The position numbers were made by a program, and so were the translations under genes. A stretch of 64,000 bases of DNA from Sarcomyxa edulis (taxonomy: Eukaryota > Basidiomycota > Agaricomycetes > Agaricales > Mycenaceae): contig QUOL01000002.1 of assembly GCA_009761415.1 (NCBI GenBank), forward strand, positions 248,001 through 312,000, read 5' to 3'. Shown in pieces: positions 33,680 to 45,649 of the stretch; positions within the stretch are counted from its first letter, which is position 1; each line of letters opens with the position of its first letter. The notes below the pieces were generated by a model. It ran no database searches. It worked only from the letters and a program-made list of their open reading frames with translations, and was not told the origin of the DNA.

Positions 33680-34620
33680 CCTAGATATGTGGACAGATGT
33701 GGATTCAGTGTGATAGTTTGTGCAATACTTGGGCGAAACGACCAGAGAGTGAGTTGAATATCACGCGCACGCACGGGGACGTCGACGATCGGCCTTTTCC
33801 TCCCAGGACGCGTAATTACGTAACGTTGTGTCCTGCATCGATATCTTCCACACAATACTATAGCTATCATCAGAGCCTTTATGGATGATCCAGCAGACAA
33901 CTAATAGGCTTCATTTCATTTATTAGATCCTCATAATGATACAGGGTAGACGGGGATCTAAATCTCCATATGCATGAACAGCTCCATTCCATGCACACTA
34001 CCACGCTGGTATGCCTTTTGCATGCCAATTCTTGTTCCTCTTCTCACCATGGCCTAGATCCTGATAAGATAGGTCGTGCTATCGCACCACTGGCATCTGG
34101 CAATGCGAACTTTTACGTTCACAATCTCATCCAACGGGCCTCGGGCCTCAAATCAGGTGAGACTGTGCACAACGTGTTGGGCACAACTCTTGCCAGTGGT
34201 TGTATCTCATCACCTCGTGGATGGAGCCAACATCTTCACCCTCTCTGCTCGGCTACTAGTACTAGTATTCGGTCATGATCACAGCCACTGCAGTTCAAGC
34301 CACACGATCTGGATACTCCCAGTACACGCCGACGTACACCATCTGGAATCTGGAATGATTATCAATGCTGATTTTGAGTGGCAACGTGCAAAGTTGCTGG
34401 ATCACATCCCTTCACCTATTATGATCAGGCAGGGTCTTCGGGGATGACTAGTACTACGTGTTCTGCGCCTCGACGAAACCTCCTGGCACTTCATCTCGTC
34501 TACTAGATAATACGTACACCCGTCTCCTCTCCTCTGTCCCGTCATAACCCAGGTTCTCCCTCTCCCTCTACCGTTCTTTCTCATCTTTCGACCTATACCT
34601 ATACGCCCGTTTTCTCTACA
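33680..34620. other. Divergent intergenic region, Nudix / WW-like protein
   Basis: Must hold both promoters. I see no gene: the two plus-strand ORFs of about 100 codons (33970-34447) overlap in different frames and look random. A small tactag tandem (34254-34268) and a pyrimidine-rich stretch before 34621 are the only visible structure. Confidence 0.4.
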
Positions 34621-37600
34621 ATGCCACCTCCAGCCCCAACCCCGACCCCAACCCCTCCATCCCTGATGAACAAATCCATCCGCAACCGCATGGGCACCGT
34701 CATGCGACGCACATCCTCCGTTCTAACATTCGCCCGACCCGCAACACCCTCCCGATCCAGCTCTGACTCAGGCTCGGTTAAACACCTTGATATCTCCCCT
34801 CCCGTCGTCGACCAATCACAATCGCATCCGAGCCCAATTGCTGAATCTCCCGCTCGCGAAGCGGCTTCCCAGGATGCTCTTCCGACTGAACCGCTCGGTC
34901 CTTCTCCGTTAGCGGAGACTACCAGTGCTCCGACTCCATCTCCACCTGCAGCAGCAGAAATCCCGCCCACCTCGGCCTCGGAAGGGCAGGCTGAGGTTGA
35001 AGAGCCTCCCAGACAACGTGTCTTCGCGTCGAGCGCAGGTCCAGGTGCTTTCACAGACGAGCCGGAGGAAATGACTCTTCCTCAGCCTCAGGTCATCGTT
35101 GATCCTTCCGTTGAACCTTCCACCGTCGCAGAACCGCCAAGCCAGATCGACGACCATACTCACGCTCAAGCAGAGGATACCATCCCACAAGATCCAATGC
35201 CCGAACCACCGCTGACAATAGCAGACGGGGCGACGTCTTATTTCGATTTACCACCTTCGCATACGATCGTCCCACCGCAAGTGGAGTCTCATCCTGTATA
35301 CCAGGACCCAGCTACCAATGTCTGGGCTGGAGAAGAAACGACACCTCGGCCTCCACTTCTACAAAGGAATGACAATGTGGATGATAGCATTCCTCCTGTG
35401 GCTGTTCCTGTTCCCGTGACTTCCACAGAACCAAACTACGGAGGATTTGGAGACGAAATGACGATGCCGTCTTATCCAGCTCAAATCTCCTCGAACCCAG
35501 AACCTAGCAAGGAATCGTTGAACGCCGAATCGGATCGGAGCAAGCCAGTGATCACTCAGAGCAACGAAGACGTCAAACATGAGGGTATCCAGTACGTCGT
35601 CCTCCCCCCTCCTCTTCTTGTATATGTATATGTATGTATGTATCCCTGATGGCACTTATAGAATGCCTGTTGAAGACCCATTCGCCGACCCTGACCCTGT
35701 AGGCCCCATCACATACCAACCACAAACATCACAAGAGCAGGAGTCAACGACAGAGTCGTATGGTACAGTTGTGATGCCTCTCCCGGATATCCACGATGTG
35801 ATTCCGTCAAGGTAAGTAGGAAACACAAAACCAGGTCATTGTTCTCGAACTGATTGATCATAGACCCATCCGCACCATCCCATCCGCTCAAAGTATTCCA
35901 TTCACGGATCCAGGACAGCACGAGCACGAGCACGAGCAGATGGAACGTGATACTGAGTCAGTCTTTCTCTTCTTCTCTTCTTACTTGGTATGGTCAAGAT
36001 GACTGAACAACTCTCATCGTATCATAGCGAACGAAGACCCCTACTATCCAGACCGCACACACCACCGGGAGGTCGGATGCTATCATCGTACCTCCAACCG
36101 GGTACAGCCAATCACGTTGCCGTATCTGCTCAATCAGGAGGAGGTTACAGCGGTTCTGCCAATGGACGGCAGCCCAACAACAGCGCCACACCCCGCTTCC
36201 ACGCCCTCGGGTGGATCGAATACGTACTCCCCGACGCCTCATTCTACTACGTCCACCCAACCCTCCGCGTCACCACCGATATCGATTTGCGGAGGGTTAA
36301 GAAACTCGAAGCTATCACAAGCTATTTCGACCACAAAGACAGCGGTGCACCTGTGGGGTTGGAGATGTGGTTACGCGATACCGATGGGGATGGGGATGGC
36401 AAGGCGAAGGGACGTGGACAGAACTTTGTGCCAGTCGTGCATTGGGTGGATCATAAGAAGAGAACGGTGACGTTTGATCCTTCATACAGCAGTCATAGTA
36501 ATGCGCGTGGGTCTGTGGCTATTGCTATTGGGGACGATGATCGTGAGTATCCATATTCTCTATACGTTGTGGTCGCTGATTGTCTCGGTATACAGGACTG
36601 GACATGGAATTCCGGTACTGGTCCTTCATGGAATCGCACCCCGCACACACTTCTCTCCCTTCAAATGCAGCTAACGAAGCTATGGATGCGTTGACGTGGT
36701 CCTATACTGGTTCGTTTCTTGTGTCTTATCATGGTTGATTGTTGTGTATCCATGCTGATTGAAATTGAAACTCTCGATAGACCGTCTACTCCCATCCACC
36801 CGACACATCCCATCTCCTTTCTCGCAGGAGGAATGTCAGGAGCTTATGAATCTGCTTCGATCGTTTGGTAGTACGTGAATCCATTACACTACAGCATCAC
36901 ACACAGACTCATACTCATGTGAATCAATCTCACAGACCCATCTAGCGAAACAGGAATTCAACCTATCGTCCACACCCGTATCGTATCAAGGATCCTGATC
37001 CGTATCGGTAGGTCGCCGACCACACATTCATCGTCCCTACTAATCACGAAGTAATTTACTCACTCAGCCCAATGGCGCCAGACATATTTCCGGCCCAACA
37101 AACCTCTACCTCGAGATACAACTCTCGACAATATCAATCACCGACGCAGGCCCCGTATGCCCTTCCGTCGAGTCATACTTGATCTTCTCATCTCGTGTGT
37201 CTGTCTCGGGATTCCTTACATCTTCATGACCCGTTCTCGTCATCATCGGATAGACGAAGAAGGCGGATTGAGAGGAGCAGCTCCTATGCTCGTCGCAGGC
37301 GCATGTACATGTCTAGTGGTAAGTCCACCATCCGTACCCTCCTTTCCTTTCCTTTCCGAACATCCTTTTGATGCGTGCGGAAGGCCGCAATCGTCCTAAG
37401 CGCATCTGTGACCTTCCTTTCCTTACCAGGTCTTGACACTATCGCGCGTGTATCGTCCTTCGTGGCAATTCTTGGTTCCATCGCTAGCATGGCTTCCTCA
37501 GTCATCGCTCTTCTGCGGTTCAAGGCAGATATGGACATTGAACGCCCGACGCCGACTTTGACTGGGGAGGGTATGATGTTGCTTTCTGTAAGTGCACCCC

Positions 37601-37869
37601 GCGTCCTTCGTGCATACAAATTGCATCCGCCTGACTCTTTCCATCCACAGCGACAAAGCATCGCTATGTCCCTCCCCCTCGTCCTCCTCGCCTACGCCAT
37701 CATCGCATTCATCACCGGCGTCGTATTCTACTCCTTCCGCGGGATCACATTCAAAGATCCATCCTTACTCGTTCAGCATTTTGAGAATTACACGAAATGG
37801 ACTGTGGTCGGTGTTTTGGGAGGTTTGGCGGGTATGTTGACTACGTCTGCTCTGCTTCTTCGACGTTGA
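34621..37869 (+). CDS. Multi-pass membrane protein with Pro/Ser-rich N-terminus and WW-like domain, member 1
   Basis: Function unknown. Ten exons: 34621-35591, 35662-35811, 35864-35956, 36028-36542, 36596-36709, 36781-36870, 36936-37007, 37068-37318, 37384-37587, 37651-37869 (892 residues). The first about 460 residues are low-complexity and Pro-rich, with a His-Glu repeat (HEHEHE, 35919-35939). A WW-like unit starts near residue 465 (LGWIEYVLPDASFYYVHP) and pairs with a second Trp-centred strand VVHWVDHKKRTVTFDPSY. Then a family block MEFRYWSFMESHPAHTSLP, PSPFSQEECQELMNLLRSFG, and at the end about five membrane spans (from roughly 700). The same order occurs in the gene at 42904-44951, so the two are distant family members. 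Such proteins are frequent in agaricomycetes and, as far as I know, uncharacterised. Confidence 0.83.
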
Positions 37870-38590
37870 GAGAGGGGGGGATTGGGATGGGGATGCGATT
37901 ATTGTATTGAAGACATGCCTTTTTTTATATATTCTCGTGTATTTTTTCGCTTCTGGAGACGCACGCGAGACAGTCCCCTTAAGACAACATTGACATCACC
38001 AAAACCTACATTCTCAATAGCTGCTAGCGCAGGGGATACCGAGGGGTATGGCTCAGATTGATCTGAGGTCGGACCAAATTCTAGGTGTATTGAGGGTAAA
38101 ATTATGTCCAGTCAGACCGCGTGAGTCACGCGACGCATTTTCTTGGAAACGCGACGCGGTCTCGTGATGTGACATTCGTGCTTTTCACCATCATGATCGA
38201 TATCGATCATCGATAAATTTGATTCCTCGGATATGCGACAAATCGGTGTGATGAACTCATATCACCCCCAATCCTTTATTTCCAGTTCTAGTGTCCCCAT
38301 ATCACTCCGACGAATCACAACTGCACCTGATTGATGGTTAAATTGTGTAATCGGTGCTTGATGTGACTTGAATTTCGATCCATCGATTGCTTGTCGATTG
38401 GGAGCCCATCTATCTAGTGCACATTTCCTTCTCACTGGAACGATTATCTTCGATTATATCGGATTATTTAGGGACTACATCGAGTCTTGGCGAACATAAC
38501 TACTTCACCTTCGCTACGAATGGACCCGGCCAAGACCTGGCGATATATAAACCGAATGAATGCTTCAAGCTTACAGACAAATCTTATTCG
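37870..38590. promoter_or_regulatory. Intergenic region upstream of membrane paralogue 2
   Basis: Contains a TATA box (tatataaa, 38544-38551) 40 bases before the start codon at 38591. Farther up are a perfect 18-base palindrome atgatcgatatcgatcat (38193-38210) and a Gcn4/AP-1-type core tgagtca (38111-38117) next to repeated acgcgacgc strings (38118-38126 and 38142-38150). No ORF of note apart from an in-frame extension of the downstream gene without a better start. Confidence 0.6.
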
Positions 38591-39994
38591 ATGCAGCATC
38601 CTTATTTTTGTCAATCGCTGTCCATCGTTTCCTACCTCCTTGCAATATGCGCGGTTTCATTCGGGGCGCCGACTAATCGAACGATTGACGATCAACAAGG
38701 CGATAGTGTCACGGGAGCTAAGCCTGCATATACGGGAGACTGGGTGAAGAACGGATGTAGTCATTGCCCAACAGAGCGGGAGAGCATCGCTTCATTTGAC
38801 AGTACATGGACCACAGGAGAGCTCAACCTGGAACCTCTGTCAATCACGTTCAATTTCACAGGTGCATGATCGAATTCATGCACACCTGCAAGGAAGGAGC
38901 TAAACTGTCCTTATTGCATACAAAGGGACTGCTATATACATATTCATCGTCGAATCAAACTTTCCCAATGGCGCTTCCTTCTCCACCTCAAGTTGCGACT
39001 TTCACTTGGACGGGTTTCGAGTTGGGAATTACCAGCACATCTCTGACGGAACGACATCATTTCGGGGCCACACTCTTGCATATAGCCAAACCTCCATATC
39101 AAACGGGGATCATACCTTTCGAATCGAATTGGCCACCAAGCTCCCAGAGGAGATAGAGTCACTATTTATCTTCGATTATGCCATATACACGTTCGTCTCA
39201 TTCCTAATTACGCTTGCGTTGACTGATATCTTTGTTTGCTTAGTATCGATGAGGCAGATGTGGTACCAAGGAGTAGCCCCAGCTCAATCAGCACTGCTAG
39301 TACAGGCGATTCGAATTTAGACAATACGACAGCGACGAGTTCGAGCGCCATGCCTCTCACAACGTCGTCGAGCACTGGGAGGAAGAACCCCAAAATTGGG
39401 GCTATTGTGGGCGGAGCTGTCGGTGGATTTGTGGGAGTTGCATTGGTGGTTGTCGCTATCTTCTTCTACCGACGTCGTAGCCGCAGGAATGCCGTGATGT
39501 CGACGAGAGACATGATTGATCTGACAGAAGGCGGCGGTGGCGAGGCTAGCATAGGAGCTCAGGACATCCCAATACGACACATAGTCCAACAACAGTCTAT
39601 CAACGCTATTGAGCGCAACGGCCAGCAGTTAGGACAAGATACGAACGGATTGGATGTGGCGACCAGACCTGAAGAGATGAGGGCTCAAATAGATCGCCCA
39701 CAGACGCAACAAAACTCGAATTGGAGCTCTTCGAGTGGTCATCCGATCGTAGGGTCAACTGGATACACTCATACACCCGGCATCTCCGCATCCGAGTCTA
39801 TGACTGAGGGCAACACCACCGAGAGCCGCCACACCATAATTCCAATCCGCCGCTCATCAACGATGAAACGCGACCAACCAGCTTCTCAAGAAAGGGTTTT
39901 TGTTCCTCGAACACCGGTTTACAACGATAGTGGGTTGAGGTTGAACGCTCAGTCGGAGTTGATTGAATTGCCTGCGACTTACGCTGCTAAGTGA
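38591..39994 (+). CDS. Single-pass type I membrane protein, paralogue 2
   Basis: Paralogue of the gene at 14199-15599, on the opposite strand 23 kb away. Exons 38591-38861, 38926-39190, 39244-39994 (428 residues). Signal peptide, ectodomain opening TNRTIDDQQGDSVTGAKP, block GTAIYIFIVESNFPNG, CDFHLDG and FDYAIYT, Ser/Thr-rich stalk, membrane span near 231-253 (AIVGGAVGGFVGVALVVVAI) followed by FYRRRSRR, tail with SSTMKRDQ and the terminal DSGLRLNAQSELIELPATYA. Both introns sit at the same codons as in paralogue 1, including the odd GTTCGT donor of intron 2. The N-terminal start at 38591 directly precedes the hydrophobic stretch; an upstream in-frame extension lacks a signal peptide. The ectodomain and both tail ends are the best conserved parts, the middle of the tail the least. 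Role unknown. Confidence 0.85.
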
Positions 39995-40409
39995 TGGCCA
40001 CACAAGTTTGTAACACCTATGTCTCCCCTTTGAAAGTCATATCTTATTCTCGTGTACCAATATATTTTGACTGATGTGCAACTTTGATCTGCCCTATCCT
40101 GATCTTGTCCTGATCTGCTGAATCGTGATTTGCCGTCATTGTTATTGATTTTTGTCGTACAAGTAAACACGTCAACGTTGGACCAGTGATACTTGCTAAA
40201 TCATATCAACAGAAGAATGCCACTGACTTGGTGGACTCAAGAAGTACAAGCGTTACCGAAAGAATACATATAGAAGTTTCAGGCAGATTGATCACAAAAT
40301 TCAAGATTGTGTAGGAATGGCCACAAAAACAGTGTTGTGATGAGGGGATCAGTTGCCTATGATGAGCATCGTGATTCAAAATGAGACTCGTATTCTTCGA
40401 GATTAGATA
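39995..40409. other. Intergenic, convergent 3' regions
   Basis: Between the 3' ends of paralogue 2 and the GRDP-like gene. Nothing beyond AT-rich 3' flank seen; no ORF or repeat. Confidence 0.4.
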
Positions 40410-42744
40410 TCACTCACCTCCGCAGCCGCCTCCACCACATCCCCCTCCACAACCGCCGCCTCCCCCACATCCTCCACCGCATCCTTTCACCATGATCAGA
40501 TGACGAGAGGATTATGATCTACAAACAACATACCTGCAAGATACATGGGGACCGGGACTAGCAAAGCAGGATCGTGTCCTTGGTCACCGGGATGGGTGGC
40601 GGTTAGAAAGTCCTTCCGTTCTAAGGAAGGGAGAGTCGAAAGAACTTGATTGTATTGAAGTTGTTGGCCCACGGTATTTACTGCAAGGGGCCAACCACAG
40701 TGCGTGTATTGGACTCCAAAGCGATCCTTTGAGTACAGGTTGAGACATAGGAAAACTATGTAGACAAGAAAACTCGGTTCACCTTCCAGGCACGACATGT
40801 AGTGTCGAACGACGTTGCAAGCTGAGATTCGTCGACCTTATCATCACTGCGCACTTTATGAATTTCCATCGGAAGAGGGAAGGACGTTCATCTTACTGAT
40901 CAATATACCGACCGACATAACATTTACAATCGCGAGCGTACTTTCCGGCCGTGAGCTGGTGTGTATGCCACGCAAGGTCGATATCGAGCGTTGGTACAAC
41001 GAAAGACGCTGGAGATGAAGCCATCAGGTCTAGGAATCTGGAGTGAAGGGATCAATATAGTGTGAGATCTATCAAGATGGACCACAGACGCGTGATATCT
41101 AGCGATTGAACGTTCAAGTGCGATTGCGTCTACAGCAAAGAATCCTGGTTTTGTCCAACCAAGGTCATGCATTTTCGTCACGAAAGACCCTTGACGTAGA
41201 ACCTGTTGGGACCGGAGGCATGTAAGAATGATGTTGCCCTATACACGAAAACGGATACTTGAATGCGTACCGCTCCTACTAAATCCACAGAGAAGATCCT
41301 ATCATCAGTATAAGCAGTCATCATACGTTCTATCCTGCTCGAGAAACGATTGAGTAAGACTAGTTCAGTGAGTGGCACAAGATACCGGCTTACAACTTCG
41401 TTTCTCCGCCTTTCATTGCTCCTATTGCCTTTGCTTTCAGGGCGGTGAGCGAGTATTGACAGTCTTCCTGAGTCTTGCGCGCCCAGATGGCATCGCTGAC
41501 AGGCTTCCCAGACTCAGCAACTGGGCGTGCAAAGTCGTCTGCATGGAGGATGGCTGATTTCACGTGAGCGGCTCGGCAAAGATCGATGTCTGCCAAAGGA
41601 GTGTGGATGGTCCCGCTATCGAGACAGAGTTATAGAGACATAACACCTGAGAATAACGAGATGACGAACGCAAAATAGGTGTAGTGCGTCCCGTCAGACC
41701 GAACAAGGTCTTGCACAAACTTCATGACACCTAGCTTCTCCTTCGTGATTGCAAATCTACAATCAGGAAGAGAGCATTCCATGTTAAAGTTCTGCTGGAG
41801 GTACCCAGTTCCTTCGTCGTTCACCAGAGCTGTATGAAGAAGGATGTCATGACGAGGACTAGAAGAACCGTATTCCGAGCATTTTACTGACCAGTGGAAG
41901 TAACTGTTCCACATTTGGGACATGTAACCTGTCTTTGATCGACACTTGCAGCAGCATCTAAAAGGTCAAATGCAGTGTGGACCTTGTCTATCCAAGACTT
42001 GACCCTCGTCGCTGATGGCGCAGAGCTCATGACATCTGCTATAGATTCCTAGAGACCGATGATTGAGCATGCAATTCCACAAATAGATGCACGAGTTCCA
42101 ACCAATTCGAAGCGATCGCTGAGGATCTGCAAGTTCTTGAGTGCTGGAATGCGAGACGTGTCCTCGGCGTACCAGCTTCGTGGATCGTGTCAGGTCTCGG
42201 ACATATCAATCACTGAGATACTATACTAACCCGGGATTTAGAAGGTAAGCATGCCAGACCATGTATACGTCCAAAGGGGGGAGATGATCCCATACGAAAT
42301 GGGGGATATCGGCCGCTTCGAGGGCCTTGCACCAGAGCTGAAAGCTACGGAGATCACTTCTCAGGTTTCAGATCCCTAATGCATGACAAGTATGGCTTAC
42401 CGTTCTACAGCTAAACCTACAAAGCAGTCCCATCTGTGTTCCTTATCCGCGAACATGGGAGATAGTCGATCATCTTCGCTTTCCTCCACCCGCGACTTCA
42501 ACGTTACGAATGCGTGCAACAGAGTGAGATGGCCTTTCAGCTGCTTTGGGTTCACCAATAGAGAGGTGATTCTTTGTGACCCAATGCTAAATGCAGTCGA
42601 AGATGTGTAGGCTGGAGGTTGGATGTTATCGGGATCATTGTGCAGGACAACGGTACTCCTCGCATAGGACGGCGGAGGTGCTATCTTCTCACTGTCCATT
42701 GCTCCCAATCGAGCCTCGATATGAGTGGACACTATTTCTGACAT
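40410..42744 (-). CDS. GRDP-like (DUF1399) protein with Cys-Gly-rich C-terminus
   Basis: Belongs to the glycine-rich-domain-protein family known from plants and fungi, biochemical role unclear. Twelve exons: 42744-42401, 42344-42231, 42175-42103, 42048-41892, 41829-41670, 41615-41394, 41334-41271, 41202-41090, 41037-40897, 40846-40783, 40726-40534, 40483-40410 (572 residues). N-terminal Pro/Tyr motifs (PPPSYARS, QPPAYTSS), then HFVWDHLPPLDVYMVWHAYL, a CPKCGTVT knuckle, FVVPTLDIDLAWHTHQL (the family's hallmark), and DDKVDESQLATSFDTTCRAW. The last exon encodes GCGGGCGGGGGCGGGCGGGG-type sequence ending GGE, a Cys every four to six residues. Start uncertain: 42744 (MSEIVSTH) fits best, 42810 is possible. 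Most introns are under 65 bases. Conserved His pairs hint at metal binding, but no reaction is established. Confidence 0.88.
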
Positions 42745-42903
42745 TGAGCTGTTATAAGTAAGTTGGAGTCTTGAAGCTTGGCTGCACCGCCACTCCGCCG
42801 ATTGCAGCATTGAAGACCCGCCGAGACTTCTACGAAGAGCAATAGGACGTTGATACACCTGTCAGTTAGTTGTACAGTGGTGTACTACCAAAGTACAGTC
42901 GTG

Positions 42904-44951
42904 TCATGCCGACTGTGCCCCATTACTACCAGAGCTTCCCATTTGTCCTTTCAACTTCCTGATCAGTGACCAAAACCCAACATCTTTCCATCTCTTTTGG
43001 ACCTTCTGTCTCCATGTAGGCGGGTTCACGTTCAAAGCTGTATCCAAATTGTAATCTTCTTCGATCTCTCGGTGTCGGGGACTGGTCCAAATCTGCCAAA
43101 AGAACACCAGAGTCGCGCAGGCGCATATTCCCGCAATACTCATGATCGTCGCAAGAAGTCGCATACCTCCGGACCCGGCGTGTTGGATGCAGTAGGATCC
43201 TAAAGCCACCGTGAAGCAAATCACCGACCAGAGGAGGGATACGAGGGGAATGGATAGAAAACACGCAGTCACGGTGAGGTCGAGGTCTTCCCCGAGGATC
43301 CGTACATGGTAGAGATATTGTTCTGCGTCCTTGGATTCTGCCTCGGTCTTACCCCGATGCCGCCAAACATGATGGACGCCGCTGACGATGCTCATTAGAG
43401 CAAATATAGAGGAAGCGAGGGAGGACGTTCGCTGCAAGCCGTTGATTTCCTATAGGTAGCATAGATGAGCATAGTAATTTGGGTCGAGCTATGCAGATAC
43501 ATCAACGTACTGGCACAGCTAAGAATCCCACGTTTGCGCTATGATTATATGAAGTTAGCATCTTAGAGGAAGATCAGATGCAACATGAACTCACGCGACG
43601 AAGACCGTTGCCTTGAAGTGAAGAATTATTTAGTATGTCTCGAGTAACTCCCGATGAGATAAATACACACCAAGAGGTTGGAGTCTGAAGCGTCAATTTA
43701 GATCAATCGTTTGGACCAAAATGGCAGAGACCAGAGACCAAACCACCCACCAGCCCATTCTACCAAGAGACTTTGTATAAAGCTTCGAAAATGAGGGATA
43801 TTGACTGCGCTCAAGTTGCTCTTTATTCGAGTACTTTCGAGTCGCTTCCGATAGGCAGTTTGGGTCCCAAATAGAAAAAACAACAGTATAAAGTCCAGAA
43901 TGCAGACTGTCGAATTCGGCTTCGGTATAGCGACGTTACGGTATATTCGAGCGTTCATCGTTCCGTATCCATATATATTGCGATTCTTTTCGATTATCAT
44001 CATCACTTTGGCAATGTGCCATGCAAGAGCAGGAGTGACGGCAGCTTGATCTGAGGCGTCTGCGGGTGAAGATTCAAGAGCAGACCTATCATTCTTGGGA
44101 TGTGATACGCACATCTCAGGGACTGGTGGATTTGCATCAAACGTTGGGCTTGAACATCGGTGAAAGGGAAAGTGGTGTCCTTGTTGTAGTCCGATACCCT
44201 TTCTGCACAAAAAGGGATTTCACGAACTCGTCGTAATCGGAAGATATCGCTAGGTTGAACAACTCACCATTAGCACCATGGGCGAGTGCCGATATAAAAT
44301 CAACTTCGGCATTTTCTGGCAGATAGGTATGATGCATAGGGAATCTCTCCGCATACGACCAAAATTCATGTCTATTTGGTGAGAACTTGATGCCTATACG
44401 ATATTCACTGGCCAAGTCAATAGATGTGTGGTATCACGAAGAGAGACACAGACCTTCGGGGCTACATTGTATAATGTACCCCATGCCCCAGGAATATATA
44501 CGAGCGTCGAGTTGCATATTCGGGAGATCACCAGCCATGAAGACATGTATCTCCCACTCATCTTCCATCCGCAATCCTCCACCTGGACAATCCAGAAACT
44601 CAACCAGATATTCTTCTGCTTTGCGTAAGACATCTGCAGAGACCGTCAGATCGTTGACATTCTCGACTGTCAAAATGTGTCGCTCTCGATGCAAGAAGTA
44701 GACTCCTCCGTCTAGATGTGTGAATTTGATCCATGGGTTATGATCATTACGGCTAGGAGATGTCCTAGATGAAGAGGACATGAGATCGTTAATTCTTTCT
44801 GGAAGACTTAGATCGGCACTTACCATGCAGGTACATTGGAGACAGAGACAGGTCGGTCGGATGAAACGGGAGCAGGCATCGCAGAAGGTGTGACACGAGG
44901 TATAGGACGAATTATACGGGTCGTTTCAATAGTGGGTGTTGTGCCAGACAT
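42904..44951 (-). CDS. Multi-pass membrane protein with WW-like domain, member 2
   Basis: Exons 44951-44824, 44764-44454, 44393-44268, 44202-44113, 44059-43751, 43684-43671, 43611-43595, 43538-43511, 43449-42904 (522 residues). Short Pro/Thr-rich N-terminus; WW-like strand pair WIKFTHLDGGVYFLHRE and WGMGYIIQCSPEG; block HEFWSYAERFPMHHTYLPEN; FPFTDVQAQRLMQIHQSL; then a basic helical part ARIYRNVAIPKP and membrane spans (ILDFILLFFLFGTQ, the stretch made by exons 6-9, and CFLSIPLVSLLWSVICFTVAL). Order of blocks equals that of the larger gene at 34621-37869. Exons 6, 7 and 8 are only 14, 17 and 28 bases; together they build a transmembrane segment (NLLATVFVAANVGFLAVP) seen whole in the family. 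For exon 5 I chose the acceptor at 44060, the only one that keeps the frame. Confidence 0.82.
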
Positions 44952-45649
44952 TTGAGAAGATGATACAGTCATTGGTTATGAGACCGTCAACATGTTTCGA
45001 GTACCATCTTAAAGAGAGTGAGAACAAGGACCATCCCTAGGAAGCAGTCGTCTGATTGAGATGAAGAGTCGCGTAGAATGACGCGGAAGGGGGGACATAT
45101 GTGAATGCCGCTGTAAGTTGTGGATCCACATAGACATGCGTATCTGCATCTACCAGTGGTTGCCAGGAGAACAGAACAAGGCTGGAGTCGCAAAGGCGAT
45201 AATTACATAGTGGGTGCCTTCAGGACTGAGATGTGGACTGAGTCCTGGGACCTGTGCCGGAGTCCGTGACAGCGTGCCATTGCAAATACATCGCACGGTT
45301 GCCGAAGATGCGGAGTAAAACAGCAGGACTTTGTTGAGTAAGACAAACAAGGGACGCGTTCGACGTTTATCTTGACAGCGGGTGGAGGAGCAAGGCGAGC
45401 CGAGCCTAGGAATAAACAATCACAACCTGCCTTATCCGGCGGTCGTTGTTCGAAGCTGAGAAGAATAACTCCGATAGTCCTCCGCGTCGACTCCGAGACA
45501 ATGTGGAACTGGAAGCATCACAAGGGCGGAAGTATTTCTGTCACATATCACGATACAAATTGCACAAACTGAGAAAGTGATCAGACGAGGGGAAATTTGT
45601 ATTTCTCTAGCGTTGCAATTTCTTGTGATCCGGACGTAGATCGGACTGA
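44952..45649. other. Intergenic, 5' flank of WW-like member 2
   Basis: Between the WW-like gene start and the 3' end of the F-box gene (both minus). Short ORFs only; no repeat, no RNA gene. Promoter elements could not be picked out by eye. Confidence 0.4.

Noticed and set aside
33970..34447. Two overlapping plus-strand ORFs of about 100 and 120 codons
   Set aside because: Different frames over the same bases, no family features, and located in a divergent promoter region.
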